Assembly (NCBI GenBank): GCA_020638465.1
Contig: JACKIM010000002.1
Span: forward strand, 1,922,001-1,986,000
DNA: 64,000 bases
Direction: 5' to 3'
Source: Geminicoccaceae bacterium
GTDB taxonomy: Bacteria; Pseudomonadota; Alphaproteobacteria; Geminicoccales; Geminicoccaceae
Made by a program: the position numbers and the translations under genes. A model generated the notes under the pieces. It saw nothing but the letters and a program-made list of their open reading frames with translations, was not told the origin of the DNA and ran no database searches. This document shows positions 33,076 to 41,687 of this stretch, one piece after another. Positions within the stretch are counted from its first letter, which is position 1, and each line of letters begins with the position of its first letter.

Positions 33076-34941
33076 TCAGCCAAGATCCAGTGCCTCGATC
33101 TCGGCTTCCGCTTCCAGCCATCGGCCTTCGGCGCTTGCGATGGCATCTTCCAGCGCCGCGGCATCACGGTTCAGTGCCGCCACATCGGTACCGTCGGCAT
33201 AAGTGGCGGGATCGGCCAGCCTTGCGTCGAGAACGAGCTTTCGGGCCTGCAACCGCTCCACCTCGCGTTCGGCATCGCGGGCGCGGGCGCGAAGCGGGGC
33301 AAGCTTCGACCTACGATCCGCCGCACTCGGCTTTTTCCCGTCGACCGCGGATGCCGGCTGAGGCTTCGCCGGTCTGTCCGAGCGGCTTTCAAGGAGGTCG
33401 CGGCGATAGTCATCGAGGTCGCCATCGAACTCGCGCACCCGTCCGTCCCGCACCAGCCACAGCGTGTCCGCGGTGAGTTCGACCAGCCGCCGGTCATGGC
33501 TGATGAGCACAACCGCACCGGGAAAGGTGTTGATCGCTTCGATCAACGCCTGTCGACTGTCGATATCGAGATGGTTGGAGGGCTCGTCGAGTATGAGGAT
33601 CTGCGGATCGCGCACACACATCAGCGCGAGGCTGAGCCGCGTGCGCTCGCCGCCCGACAGGCGCCCCGCCGGTGTTTCCGCCTTCTGCTGGATCAGCCCG
33701 AAGCGGCCGAGCCGTGCCCGCAGGCGCTCCTCGGTGAGGTGCGGCATGAGGTCGCGCAAATGCTCTATGGGCGTTCGCTCCGCCTGCAGGCTTTCGATCT
33801 GGTGCTGGGCGAAGAACCCCACTTCGAGATTGCGCGCACGGGTAATCGTTCCTCCCATCGGTTCCAGCGTGCCTGCGAGAAGCCTGGCCAGCGTCGACTT
33901 GCCGTTGCCGTTGGCGCCCAGCAGGGCAATCCGGTCCTCCGGGTCGAGCCTGAGGTCCAGCCGCCGCAGCACCGGCTTGCCTCCATATCCCGCCTCTGCC
34001 CTCTCGATCGAGATCATGGGCGGTGCGGGAATGGCCGCTCCGCCGAAATCGAAATGGATTTCCGGCTCCGACACGACATCGCCGACGGGCTGCATGCGTT
34101 CGAGCATCTTGATGCGGCTTTGCGCCTGGCGTGCCTTCGACGCCTTGTAGCGGAACCGGTCGACGAAGGCCTGGATGTGCCTGCGCTGAAGCTCCTGCTT
34201 CTCCCGCGCCTTTTCCTCAAGGACCATCTTCTCGCGGCGGGTCCGCTCGAAATTGTCATAACCTCCGGCATAGGCCTTGAGCTGTCCGCCTTCGAGATGG
34301 ACGATGCGATCCGGTACGCTGTTGAGGAGTTCACGATCATGGCTGACCATGAACAGCGTCCGTGGATACGCCTTGAGATGTTGTTCCAGCCACATCGTGG
34401 CTTCAAGGTCGAGGTGGTTGGTGGGTTCGTCGAGCAGCAGAAGGTCGGGCTCGACGAACAGGACCGAGGCCAGCGCGACACGCATGCGCCAGCCTCCGGA
34501 AAAGCTCGACAGGGGGCGGAGCTGGCCGTCATCGTCGAAACCCAATCCCTTGAGAATGCGCGCGGCCCGTGCCGGTGCGGCATCCGCACGGATCTCCAGC
34601 AGGCGCGTCTCGATCTCGGCAATCCGCTCGGGTCCCGGCGATCGCTCAAGTTCGTCGAGCAGCGACTGCCGCTCGCGATCGGCAGCGAGCACGGCCGAGA
34701 GCGGCGTACTGTCACCGCCCGGCGCATCCTGCGCCACCGCGCCAAGCCTTGCAGCCGAGCGCAAGCGCACCTCGCCCTGATCGGGCTGCAACCGTCCCTC
34801 GATCAGCCGCAGCAGACTGGTCTTGCCGGTGCCGTTACGGCCGACGAAACCCACTTTCTGGCCCATGGCAACGTGCAGACTGGCACCTTCGAGCAGGACG
34901 CGCCCGGCTATCCTCAACGTGAGGTCATTGATATGCAACAT
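33076..34941 (-). CDS. ABC-F family ATP-binding protein (Uup/YheS-like)
   Basis: 621 residues with two complete ABC cassettes and no membrane segments. Cassette 1: Walker A GRNGTGKTS (about 34-42), signature SSFSGGWRMRVAL, Walker B LLLLDEPTNHLD. The linker helix pair rich in charged residues (RREKMVLEEKAREKQELQRR) follows. Cassette 2: Walker A GANGNGKST, signature RLSGGERTRLSLAL, Walker B ILILDEPSNHLD. The C-terminal coiled coil (about 530-621, RARARDAEREVERLQARK) is of the Uup/YheS type. ABC-F proteins bind the ribosomal E site or act in ribosome quality control; those with a long C-terminal extension include E. coli YheS. I cannot distinguish housekeeping from resistance roles, but chromosomal context favours housekeeping. 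Confidence 0.95.
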   Translation of the reverse strand: MLHINDLTLRIAGRVLLEGASLHVAMGQKVGFVGRNGTGKTSLLRLIEGRLQPDQGEVRLRSAARLGAVAQDAPGGDSTPLSAVLAADRERQSLLDELERSPGPERIAEIETRLLEIRADAAPARAARILKGLGFDDDGQLRPLSSFSGGWRMRVALASVLFVEPDLLLLDEPTNHLDLEATMWLEQHLKAYPRTLFMVSHDRELLNSVPDRIVHLEGGQLKAYAGGYDNFERTRREKMVLEEKAREKQELQRRHIQAFVDRFRYKASKARQAQSRIKMLERMQPVGDVVSEPEIHFDFGGAAIPAPPMISIERAEAGYGGKPVLRRLDLRLDPEDRIALLGANGNGKSTLARLLAGTLEPMGGTITRARNLEVGFFAQHQIESLQAERTPIEHLRDLMPHLTEERLRARLGRFGLIQQKAETPAGRLSGGERTRLSLALMCVRDPQILILDEPSNHLDIDSRQALIEAINTFPGAVVLISHDRRLVELTADTLWLVRDGRVREFDGDLDDYRRDLLESRSDRPAKPQPASAVDGKKPSAADRRSKLAPLRARARDAEREVERLQARKLVLDARLADPATYADGTDVAALNRDAAALEDAIASAEGRWLEAEAEIEALDLG

Positions 34942-35054
34942 CAGGAATGAGATCCGCTTCGAGCTGGCGTCGGCGATGACGCCGTCTTGCGGCCGGACTT
35001 ATTCCGCGAACCGTCCCTTTGATCAACCGTGCGCTTGACACGGGCGACTACCGG

Positions 35055-35471
35055 TCAGGAGACGGCCCGGTCCCGTACCCGCTTTTCGGCCTCGCGCAAC
35101 TGTGCCGGATTCATCTGCTTGCGCAGGCGGGAGAGCAGATCCTTGGCAAGGAGATCACCCATTTCGGAAGCCTGGGTGAGGAAGAGAAAGCCGAGGATCA
35201 CATCATGGCGCACCCCCTTGCCGATGGAATAGAGATACCCCATGCTGGTACGCGCGCGCGCGTGGCCCCGCTTCGACGCCTGATGAAACCATCGGGCAGC
35301 GGCAGTCTCGTTGCGTTCCACACCTTGTCCCTGGGCATAGGACACGCCGAGCAGGAACATCGCTTCCGCCTGCCCGTCCTCGGCAGCGAACGTCAACGCG
35401 GCGATGCGATCTTCATCATTCTTGGTATCAGGCATACCGTTATCAGATCCCGACGGTTCTGAACGTTCCAC
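35055..35471 (-). CDS. Small Sel1-repeat protein
   Basis: 138 residues from GTG 35471 (AGG upstream) or 126 from ATG 35435. Two to three Sel1-like repeats are visible: AEAMFLLGVSYAQGQGVERNETAAARWFHQASKRG and ARARTSMGYLYSIGKGVRHDVILGFLFLTQASEMG carry the A-x-x-x-L-G-x-x-Y-x-x-G-x-G-V consensus at 36-residue spacing. There is no signal peptide, so it should be cytosolic. Such small TPR-like solenoids act as protein-binding adaptors. It is divergent from the MotA/TolQ-like operon across an AT-rich 335-base gap. Confidence 0.85.
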   Translation of the reverse strand: MERSEPSGSDNGMPDTKNDEDRIAALTFAAEDGQAEAMFLLGVSYAQGQGVERNETAAARWFHQASKRGHARARTSMGYLYSIGKGVRHDVILGFLFLTQASEMGDLLAKDLLSRLRKQMNPAQLREAEKRVRDRAVS

Positions 35472-35806
35472 AGTCGACCTGCATTATCCTCGATAATTTA
35501 TAAATGAATTGCTAAGAGAGGGTACGAAATTAGCGGAAAAGTTGCGTTTAACTGAATTTATCCGATCGAATATCAATAAAATTCGATTCGATCGAATTCA
35601 ATTATAGGTAGATGACAAAGTTAAAATTTGCTACTTTGAATTTTGTCTCCAAAGGTTGATATCCTGCCATTCCGTTAGCCTTCTGCGGGATCGATCGCAG
35701 GATTTGCCGTTGCCCGCCGGCCCATGTCCGGCGAGCCGCCAGTGCGGCGACAAGGCGAGCAGGCCGCACGCGTCCAGCCTTGACAACTCGCCACGGAGTT
35801 CGATCG
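35472..35806. other. AT-rich divergent intergenic region with palindromes
   Basis: Separates the Sel1-repeat gene from the MotA/TolQ-like operon. A perfect 12-base palindrome ATTCGATCGAAT is at 35586-35597, and the half GATCGAAT recurs at 35563-35570. The first 200 bases are markedly AT-rich; the last 130 are GC-rich. No reading frame or RNA gene is convincing. Regulatory function for either flank is inferred only from position. Confidence 0.45.
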
Positions 35807-36526
35807 ATGCCCCAGACCTTCGCGGCCCCCGGCGACAATGACCGCAACGGATCGACCTTCGGCTCGATCCTGCAGGGTCTCAATGCCGAAAGTGTCGTGG
35901 CCCAGCGCTACCTGCTGATCCTTCGCTATGCGGTCATCAACGCCACAGCTCTTGCCCTGGTCGGGGCCGTCTGGTCCGAAGGCTGGCTCAAGATGATCTT
36001 CGCCGGTGACTCCACCAATCTGGTCGTGGCCATCATCGCCGTTTTCCTGGCCGGCATTTTCCTCTGCACGCGCAAGGTCTGGCAGACCAGCATCGAACTC
36101 AACCAGCTCAAGGAGCTGCGACCATTGCCGGGTACGAGGGTGGCCGAGTTCCTCGAACGATCGCGCGCCCTCGACGGACAGGGGCGTGCCAATCTCGCCG
36201 CGGCGCTGCGCCTGAAACTCGCCACCCGCATCGCGCTGATCAAGCATATCGCCAACAGCCTCGTGCTGCTGGGCCTGATCGGAACGGTCCTGGGTTTCAT
36301 CATCGCACTATCGGGCGTCAACCCGGAGACGGCATCGGATGTGAGCGCCGTCGGGCCGATGGTCTCCCTGCTCATCAGCGGCATGTCGGTCGCGCTGTAT
36401 ACAACACTGGTCGGGTCCATTCTCAACATGTGGTTGATGATGAACTATCGACTGCTCGAAACCGGTACCGTTCACCTGCTGACCCAGTTGGTCGACCGGG
36501 CGGAGCACTACCATGCAGACCCTTGA
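35807..36526 (+). CDS. MotA/TolQ/ExbB-like proton channel family protein
   Basis: 239 residues from ATG 35807, with GGAG eight bases before. Four hydrophobic segments: about 35-60 (YAVINATALALVGAVW), 70-92 (LVVAIIAVFLAGIFL), 148-172 (NSLVLLGLIGTVLGFIIAL) and 185-215 (MVSLLISGMSVALYTTLVG). The last two carry the MotA_ExbB signature: LGLIGTVLGFI corresponds to the third helix of ExbB/TolQ, and SVALYTTLVGSILNMWLMM to the pore helix. Cytoplasmic region 95-145 holds charged helices. It would form the pentameric stator ring around a two-copy partner. It overlaps the next gene by 14 bases. No tolR/exbD, motB or tonB gene lies nearby. Confidence 0.85.
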   Translation: MPQTFAAPGDNDRNGSTFGSILQGLNAESVVAQRYLLILRYAVINATALALVGAVWSEGWLKMIFAGDSTNLVVAIIAVFLAGIFLCTRKVWQTSIELNQLKELRPLPGTRVAEFLERSRALDGQGRANLAAALRLKLATRIALIKHIANSLVLLGLIGTVLGFIIALSGVNPETASDVSAVGPMVSLLISGMSVALYTTLVGSILNMWLMMNYRLLETGTVHLLTQLVDRAEHYHADP

Positions 36527-37121
36527 TCCCGTCGAAGACGACGAGACCGGTACGGTATTTCGCGACGTCATCATGCTGGCGCTGGCCGGCTTCGTGGCGA
36601 TTGTCATCCTTCTTCTTCCACACCTCAATCCGCCGGGCGAAAAGACCGCGGAGAATGTCGACCCTCCGGGAAACGTCATCATCGAGGTGCGCTGGCCGGA
36701 CGAGATGGACAGCGATGTCGACTTGTGGGTGCAGGCTCCGGGCGACGTCCCCGTCGGCTACTCGAACAAGGGCGGCGTGATCTTCAACCTGCTGCGCGAC
36801 GACCTTGGAAAGCGGGCGGACGCCACCGGAATGAACTACGAGGTTTCCTATTCCCGCGGCATCCCGCCCGGCGAATACACGGTCAATGTCCACCTCTATC
36901 GCAATCCCGCACACACCTTTCCGATCCCGGTGACAGTTGTCACCAGCGTCAAGAAGACGGCGAAGGACTCGGCCAAGCAGATCCTCGCCAGCAAGCTCGA
37001 TCTCGACCGTGAGGGGCAGGAGGCCACGGTCTTCCGTTTCGAGCTCGACGGCCAGGGCGACCTTGTTCCCGGATCGGTCCACAACCTCCAGACCAAGCTC
37101 CGGAGCTGGAAAAAGTCATGA
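36513..37121 (+). CDS. Single-span membrane protein, putative non-canonical partner of the TolQ-like channel
   Basis: 202 residues, unrecognised as a whole. A single membrane helix near residues 19-37 (VIMLALAGFVAIVILLL) is preceded by a conserved-looking aspartate (D18 in VFRDVIML), the position of the proton-carrying Asp in TolR/ExbD/MotB. The remainder should be periplasmic. It contains VIIEVRWPDEMDSDVDLWV, a D-x-D-L-W-V motif typical of small beta-sandwich domains resembling DUF2135, then GEYTVNVHLYR. It has no OmpA-like peptidoglycan-binding or TolR-type domain. Overlap with the upstream gene (14 bases) and ATGA overlap with the downstream gene indicate a fixed three-gene unit. The partner role is inference. 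Confidence 0.75.
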   Translation: MQTLDPVEDDETGTVFRDVIMLALAGFVAIVILLLPHLNPPGEKTAENVDPPGNVIIEVRWPDEMDSDVDLWVQAPGDVPVGYSNKGGVIFNLLRDDLGKRADATGMNYEVSYSRGIPPGEYTVNVHLYRNPAHTFPIPVTVVTSVKKTAKDSAKQILASKLDLDREGQEATVFRFELDGQGDLVPGSVHNLQTKLRSWKKS

Positions 37122-37630
37122 CCACGATACCGCAATTCTTCACGCTTGCCGCCATAATCGGTGCCTTCCTCGCCATCTTGAGCGTCTGGTCGCCGAGGCG
37201 GACCTCGGTAAAGGTCTCCGCCGTCCTGGCCAGCATCCTGTTCCTGCCGCTGACTTATGCGGCCTTTGCAGAACTGCTGAGCAAGCCCAAGCCCGTGGCC
37301 CTCGAATGGTGGAAATCGGCAGCCGACGAGGCCACGGTGCTCGGCAGCACGGCACAGGAAAACAAGGGCATATTCCTGTGGCTACAGCTCGACAACGTCG
37401 ACGAGCCCCGTTCCTACGTCCTGCCCTGGAGCCGGGAGCTGGCGCAGCAGTTGCAGGATGCGATGGAAGAAGCCGAAAAGCAGAAGACCGGCGTGCGCAT
37501 GCGGCTTCCCTTCGAAAGCTCGCTCGACAACCGCGAACCGCGTTTCTATGCCCTGCCGCAGCCTGCCCTGCCGCCCAAGGATCAACTCGACGGCCCGCAG
37601 ATCTACCGGCAGCCCTCAAGGGAAACCTGA
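37118..37630 (+). CDS. Hypothetical membrane protein of the TolQ-like operon
   Basis: 170 residues, not recognised. Two hydrophobic segments at about 8-24 (TLAAIIGAFLAILSVW) and 32-50 (VSAVLASILFLPLTYAAFA), joined by a short basic loop (SPRRTSVK), give a hairpin. The remaining 115 residues are soluble and, by the positive-inside rule, probably in the periplasm. They include LDNVDEPRSYVLPWSRELAQQLQDAMEEA and a proline-rich tail (LPQPALPPKDQ). ATG overlaps the stop of the preceding gene by four bases, so it is translationally coupled to the putative stator partner and likely belongs to the same complex. Confidence 0.72.
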   Translation: MTTIPQFFTLAAIIGAFLAILSVWSPRRTSVKVSAVLASILFLPLTYAAFAELLSKPKPVALEWWKSAADEATVLGSTAQENKGIFLWLQLDNVDEPRSYVLPWSRELAQQLQDAMEEAEKQKTGVRMRLPFESSLDNREPRFYALPQPALPPKDQLDGPQIYRQPSRET

Positions 37631-37714
37631 CCCCCGGCGTCCCGGCCCCTTCTTCCCGCCGGACTGGTCGACAGCCGCGCAAGGGCGTAAGCAACGGCTT
37701 CGCAATCACCATCC

Positions 37715-38713
37715 GTGAGCGGAGCCGTTTTCTTGACCACGCCTTCCGAACGCCTGCTGATCGCCCACAGCAATGCCGACAGTTATGCCCCGCAGGTCCG
37801 TCAACGTTTCCCCGACATCGAACTGGCCATTGCCCGCGATGAGAACGAGCTTGCGGGCCTGCTGCCGGATTTCATCCCGACCATCGCCTACAGTTGCACC
37901 ACCCGGGCGTTCCCGCGGCACCTGCATCGGCCGATCATGGAGCAGCCCGGCCTGCGCTGGCTGCATGTGGGCGGCTCGGGCTACGAGCATTTCAGCGGTC
38001 TCGATGTACAGCGGATCACACTGACCAACGGCCGTGGCGTACTGGCCGGGTTCCAGGCCGACACGGTCATGGGCGCCATCATCGCCCTGAACCATGATTT
38101 TCACGGTTTTCGCACCGGACAACAGCAAAGGCGCTTCGAGGCGCGCAGGTTCCGGGGGCTGGCCGGCCAGCGGCTGCTGGTCGTGGGAGCCGGCGCCATT
38201 GGCCGTGCGGTCATCGGGCGTGCGGCCGGGTTCGGGTTCCACATCACCGCCGTCACGCGCGACGGGCGACGGGTCGAGGGTTGCAATGACGCAACACGAC
38301 TGGATGAACTGCCCAGGGCGGTGACGATGGCCGATATCGTCAGCCTTCACCTGCCGCTCAACGAGCAGACCCGGCACATCATCGACGCCCGGCTTCTGGC
38401 GGCGATGAAACACGACGCGATCCTGGTGAATACGGCCCGGGGTGCCGTGGTCGACGAGGCGGCACTGATCGCCGAACTCGACAGGGGACGCTTTCGCGGT
38501 GTCTACCTCGATGTCTTCGAGAACGAGCCGCTGCCGCCGGAAAGCCCATTATGGGCGCATGAGCGGGTGATGATCACGCCGCACTGCAGCGATCAGGTCG
38601 AGGACTGGGAAGATCGCCACGCAATGTTCTTCATCGACAACCTTCAGCGGTGGGTCGACGGACGTCGCCTGGAGAATGTCGTCAGTCAGCCACTTCCCTC
38701 ACCGTCGTCATAA
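37715..38713 (+). CDS. D-2-hydroxyacid dehydrogenase family protein (GhrA-like)
   Basis: 332 residues from GTG 37715. TTG 37733 has GCGGAG upstream and could be the true start. NAD(P)-binding LLVVGAGAIGRAVIGRAAGFGF, the arginine region ILVNTARGAVVDEAALIAEL, the glutamate in LDVFENEPLP, and the catalytic histidine in VMITPHCSDQ. The absence of a strong Asp after the second beta strand, with TRDGR instead, suggests NADPH rather than NADH. Nearest group: glyoxylate/hydroxypyruvate reductases and related enzymes. It is not clearly linked to the membrane operon upstream, 84 bases away. Its end overlaps the convergent UbiH-family gene by six bases. Confidence 0.92.
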   Translation: MSGAVFLTTPSERLLIAHSNADSYAPQVRQRFPDIELAIARDENELAGLLPDFIPTIAYSCTTRAFPRHLHRPIMEQPGLRWLHVGGSGYEHFSGLDVQRITLTNGRGVLAGFQADTVMGAIIALNHDFHGFRTGQQQRRFEARRFRGLAGQRLLVVGAGAIGRAVIGRAAGFGFHITAVTRDGRRVEGCNDATRLDELPRAVTMADIVSLHLPLNEQTRHIIDARLLAAMKHDAILVNTARGAVVDEAALIAELDRGRFRGVYLDVFENEPLPPESPLWAHERVMITPHCSDQVEDWEDRHAMFFIDNLQRWVDGRRLENVVSQPLPSPSS

Positions 38714-39946
38714 CGCCTCGCCACGCATCAGCCGGGGCAGATCGCCCACCAGCCCCATGGCATGACGCATGAAGAACCTGCGGGCGGGCGGGAGCCGGTC
38801 GACAACGGCCAGCCCGGTTTCGCGTGCCAGCCTGAGCGGTGTGAAATCGTTGGCGAACAGACGGTTGATCCCGTCGGTGACGGCAACCAGCGCCAGTCCG
38901 TCAAAACGCCGCCAGGCGGCATAATTCTCCAGTGCGGCACCGTCGCCCGGATCGAGGCCAAGCCGCATGCGGTCGGCGATGATCTCGGCCAGTGCAGCGA
39001 CATCGCGCAGGGCGAGATTCCAGCCCTGTCCCGCAATCGGATGGATACCACGCGCGGCATCCCCGACCAGCGCGACCCGTTCGGCGACATAACTGTCCGA
39101 CCAGACAAGCTGCAAGGGATAGGCCCAGCGCCGCCCCTCCAGCGACAGTCGGCCTAGGCTGTCGCCGAAGCGCTCGCTGACCTCGGCGACGAAGGCATCG
39201 TCATCCAGAGCGGTGACCTGCTTCGCCAGGCCGGTTTCCAGCGCCCAGACGATCGACGAGCGGTTGTCGCGCATGGGCAGCATGGCGAACGGACCGTCGG
39301 GAAAGAAGCGCTCGACGGCCAGTCCGCCATGCGGCTGTTCGTGCCTCAATGTGCAGACAATCCCCAGCTGGTCATAGGACCAGCGACGGGCAGATATGCC
39401 CAGCCGGTCGCGGGTGCTCGACTGACGCCCCTCGCAGACCGCCATCAACGAACCGCGCAATACCTCGCCGGAATCGGTCGTCACCGCCACCGCTCCAGCG
39501 TCGCGCTCGATTCGTTCCACACGTGCGGACGGTATCAGTCGGACCGTCTCCAGCCCCCGGACCGTGTCGACCAGCGCATTGCGGGTAACGCGGTTCTCGA
39601 CGATCCATCCCAGCGGATCGTCGCCTATCTCCCGGTGATCGTAGTGCACGCGGCCCAGACTGTCCGGCTCACCCACCTCGATGTCGAGAATGGCTTCCGC
39701 CTCGCCTTCCATGCGCTCCCAGACGCCGATCCCTTCAAGCAGCCGCTTCGATCCGAGGGCTATGGCCGTAACCCGCCCGTCATGCGGGGCCGACACCAGC
39801 GTTTCGAAGGTTTGCGCCTCGATGACGGCCACCCTCGCACCGACACGACCGATGGCGATGGCCAGCGCCAGCCCGGTCAACCCGCCACCGACGACGATGA
39901 CATCGACGCGCTCGCCATGGATACGTTCCCGATACGGGTTCGACAT
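38708..39946 (-). CDS. FAD-dependent UbiH/UbiF/Coq6-type hydroxylase
   Basis: 412 residues. FAD-binding GxGxxG is in VDVIVVGGGLTGLALAIAIGR (14-35), followed by the adenine-binding glutamate (VIEAQ) and the second FAD motif RVALVGDAARGIHPIAGQGWNLALRD (GD-x-A-H/R-x-x-x-P-x-x-G-x-G/W). The GQG-x-N end is typical of UbiH/UbiF/VisC/Coq6 hydroxylases of ubiquinone ring synthesis. Conserved DGRVTAIALGSKRLL (DxR motif) is also of this type. I cannot say which ring position it attacks; alphaproteobacteria often have a UbiL- or UbiM-like broad enzyme. It stands alone and is divergent from amtB. Confidence 0.93.
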   Translation of the reverse strand: MSNPYRERIHGERVDVIVVGGGLTGLALAIAIGRVGARVAVIEAQTFETLVSAPHDGRVTAIALGSKRLLEGIGVWERMEGEAEAILDIEVGEPDSLGRVHYDHREIGDDPLGWIVENRVTRNALVDTVRGLETVRLIPSARVERIERDAGAVAVTTDSGEVLRGSLMAVCEGRQSSTRDRLGISARRWSYDQLGIVCTLRHEQPHGGLAVERFFPDGPFAMLPMRDNRSSIVWALETGLAKQVTALDDDAFVAEVSERFGDSLGRLSLEGRRWAYPLQLVWSDSYVAERVALVGDAARGIHPIAGQGWNLALRDVAALAEIIADRMRLGLDPGDGAALENYAAWRRFDGLALVAVTDGINRLFANDFTPLRLARETGLAVVDRLPPARRFFMRHAMGLVGDLPRLMRGEAL

Positions 39947-40039
39947 TTCATGCCTCTTTTTTCATCATCAAATTCAATTATGCCTATTTTTCAGGCAGAA
40001 TTCTACTCCACCAAAGCCCCGAACGGCACAGATACACGA

Positions 40040-40055
40040 TTGGCACGCCGTTTGC
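40040..40055 (+). promoter_or_regulatory. Sigma-54 promoter of amtB
   Basis: TTGGCACG-CCGT-TTGC matches the -24/-12 consensus (TTGGCACGN4TTGC) at every conserved position. It lies about 87 bases upstream of the amtB start, with correct GG and GC spacing. Sigma-54 control through NtrC is the known mode for ammonium transporter genes. I did not find a clear NtrC site. Confidence 0.85.
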
Positions 40056-40141
40056 GCTGCACAATTCAGAGGTGGTGCGCGGCGTCTGCGCGCGGTGACC
40101 CCACCTGGTTCACAACGCTTGGGCAATGGCGGGAGAGACGC

Positions 40142-41515
40142 ATGCCAATTCGTAATCGCTATTCAGGGCTGAAGGGATGGACGGTCCCGCCCCTCGCGGC
40201 AATACCGGCACTGCTGTGGGGCGTTGCCGCGAATGCGCAGGATGTGGGCGAGGCCGTCGCCGCGGCGGCACCCACCGGGGTCACACCCGAAGTCGCCTAT
40301 ATCCTCAATACCTTCCTGTTCCTGGTCGCCGGCTTTCTCGTCATGTTCATGGCGGCAGGCTTCGCGATGCTCGAAGCCGGTCTCGTGCGCAAGCGCAGCG
40401 TCGGCGTGCAGTGCCTCAAGAACGTCTCGCTCTTCGCCGTGTCCGGCATCACGTTCTATCTCATCGGCTACAACCTCATGTACACTGGCGTTGACGGTGG
40501 CTACATGGGGACGTTTGCCGTCTGGTATCCCGATGATACGGCGGCACTGGCCGGGGATTTCAGTGCCGGCTATGCAGCAGCGTCCGACTGGTTCTTCCAG
40601 ATGGTGTTCGTCGCCACGGCCGCGTCCATCGTCTCCGGCACGCTGGCCGAACGCATCAAGTTCTGGCCCTTCATGATCTTTGCGGTCGTGCTGACCGCCA
40701 TCCTCTATCCCGTCACCGGATCCTGGCAGTGGGGCGGCGGCTGGCTCTCCGAGCGCGGCTTCTCGGACTTCGCCGGCTCGACACTGGTCCATTCGGTCGG
40801 CGGCTGGGCAGCCCTCTCCGGCGCCCTGCTCCTTGGAGCACGTCACGGCCGGTTCACCAGCGACGGCCGCTCGCATCCCATGCCGGGCAGCTCCCTGCCG
40901 CTGGCGACGCTCGGCACGTTCATCCTCTGGCTCGGCTGGTTCGGCTTCAATGGCGGTTCCCAGCTCGCCATGGGTTCGGGCGCGGATGTCATCGCCATCG
41001 CCAATATCTTCATCAACACCAATGTCGCGGCCTGTGGCGGCGTGTTCACGGCAATGCTGGCAAGCCGGCTGCTGTTCAAGAAGATCGACCTGACCCTCGC
41101 CCTCAACGGCGCGATCGGCGGCCTGGTCGCGATCACGGCCGAACCCCTGGCCCCGACGCTGACCGTTGCGCTCATCGTCGGCGGCATTGGCGGCATTCTC
41201 GTCGTCGTCACCGTCCCCATCCTCGACCATCTCAAGATCGACGATGTCGTCGGCGCCATCCCGGCCCATCTCGTGTGCGGGATCTGGGGAACGCTGGCCG
41301 TCGCCATCAGCAATCCCGACACGACCTTCGCCACGCAGGCCCTCGGCGCCGCGTCCATCGGCGCGTTCATCTTCGTCACCTCTTCGGTGATCTGGTTCAT
41401 CCTGCGCGCCACGGTCGGCATCCGCATTCATCCCGAAGATGAAGCCGTCGGCATCGACCAGGCGGAAATCGGGATGGAAGCCTATCCGGAGTTTGGCCCA
41501 AGCGCTGTGGTCTGA
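40142..41515 (+). CDS. amtB: Ammonium transporter AmtB
   Basis: 457 residues from ATG 40142, with GGGAGAG upstream; the frame is open far upstream but that part crosses the promoter. The N-terminus (LAAIPALLWGVAANAQD) looks like a cleaved signal peptide, as in E. coli AmtB. Eleven membrane helices follow. Ammonium-site and pore segments are visible: FMAAGFAMLEAGLVRKR, the phenylalanine gate region, ERIKFWPFMIFAVV, the twin-histidine helices DFAGSTLVHSVGGWAAL and IPAHLVCGIWGTLAV. It conducts ammonium inward across the cytoplasmic membrane under nitrogen limitation. The usual glnK partner is missing on both sides. A sigma-54 promoter and a strong terminator bracket the gene, so it is monocistronic. 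Confidence 0.97.
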   Translation: MPIRNRYSGLKGWTVPPLAAIPALLWGVAANAQDVGEAVAAAAPTGVTPEVAYILNTFLFLVAGFLVMFMAAGFAMLEAGLVRKRSVGVQCLKNVSLFAVSGITFYLIGYNLMYTGVDGGYMGTFAVWYPDDTAALAGDFSAGYAAASDWFFQMVFVATAASIVSGTLAERIKFWPFMIFAVVLTAILYPVTGSWQWGGGWLSERGFSDFAGSTLVHSVGGWAALSGALLLGARHGRFTSDGRSHPMPGSSLPLATLGTFILWLGWFGFNGGSQLAMGSGADVIAIANIFINTNVAACGGVFTAMLASRLLFKKIDLTLALNGAIGGLVAITAEPLAPTLTVALIVGGIGGILVVVTVPILDHLKIDDVVGAIPAHLVCGIWGTLAVAISNPDTTFATQALGAASIGAFIFVTSSVIWFILRATVGIRIHPEDEAVGIDQAEIGMEAYPEFGPSAVV

Positions 41516-41538
41516 ACAGTCAGGACTGCAGCCAACTG

Positions 41539-41571
41539 GCCCGGGAAGCCCATGCTTCCCGGGCATTTTTT
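41539..41571 (+). terminator. Strong intrinsic terminator after amtB
   Basis: A perfect 11-bp stem (GCCCGGGAAGC at 41539-41549 and GCTTCCCGGGC at 41554-41564) with a four-base loop is followed by ATTTTTT. It begins 24 bases after the amtB stop and matches the consensus Rho-independent form. Confidence 0.92.
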
Positions 41572-41687
41572 GTCACGGGGGCTCCCGTTGATACGCCACC
41601 GGTGCGGCGATGGCCGGTTCCCTGCTGGCCATGGTGAGATACGGCCGATAAGATGCCTCCACGATCATACGCATGCGGGAGGGTAGC

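Noticed and set aside
33052..34950. 632-codon plus-strand frame across the ABC-F gene
   Set aside because: Both ABC cassettes are intact on the minus strand. The plus frame is a shadow.
39329..40141. In-frame upstream extension of amtB
   Set aside because: It crosses the sigma-54 promoter and the divergent UbiH-family gene. Homology and signal peptide begin at 40142.
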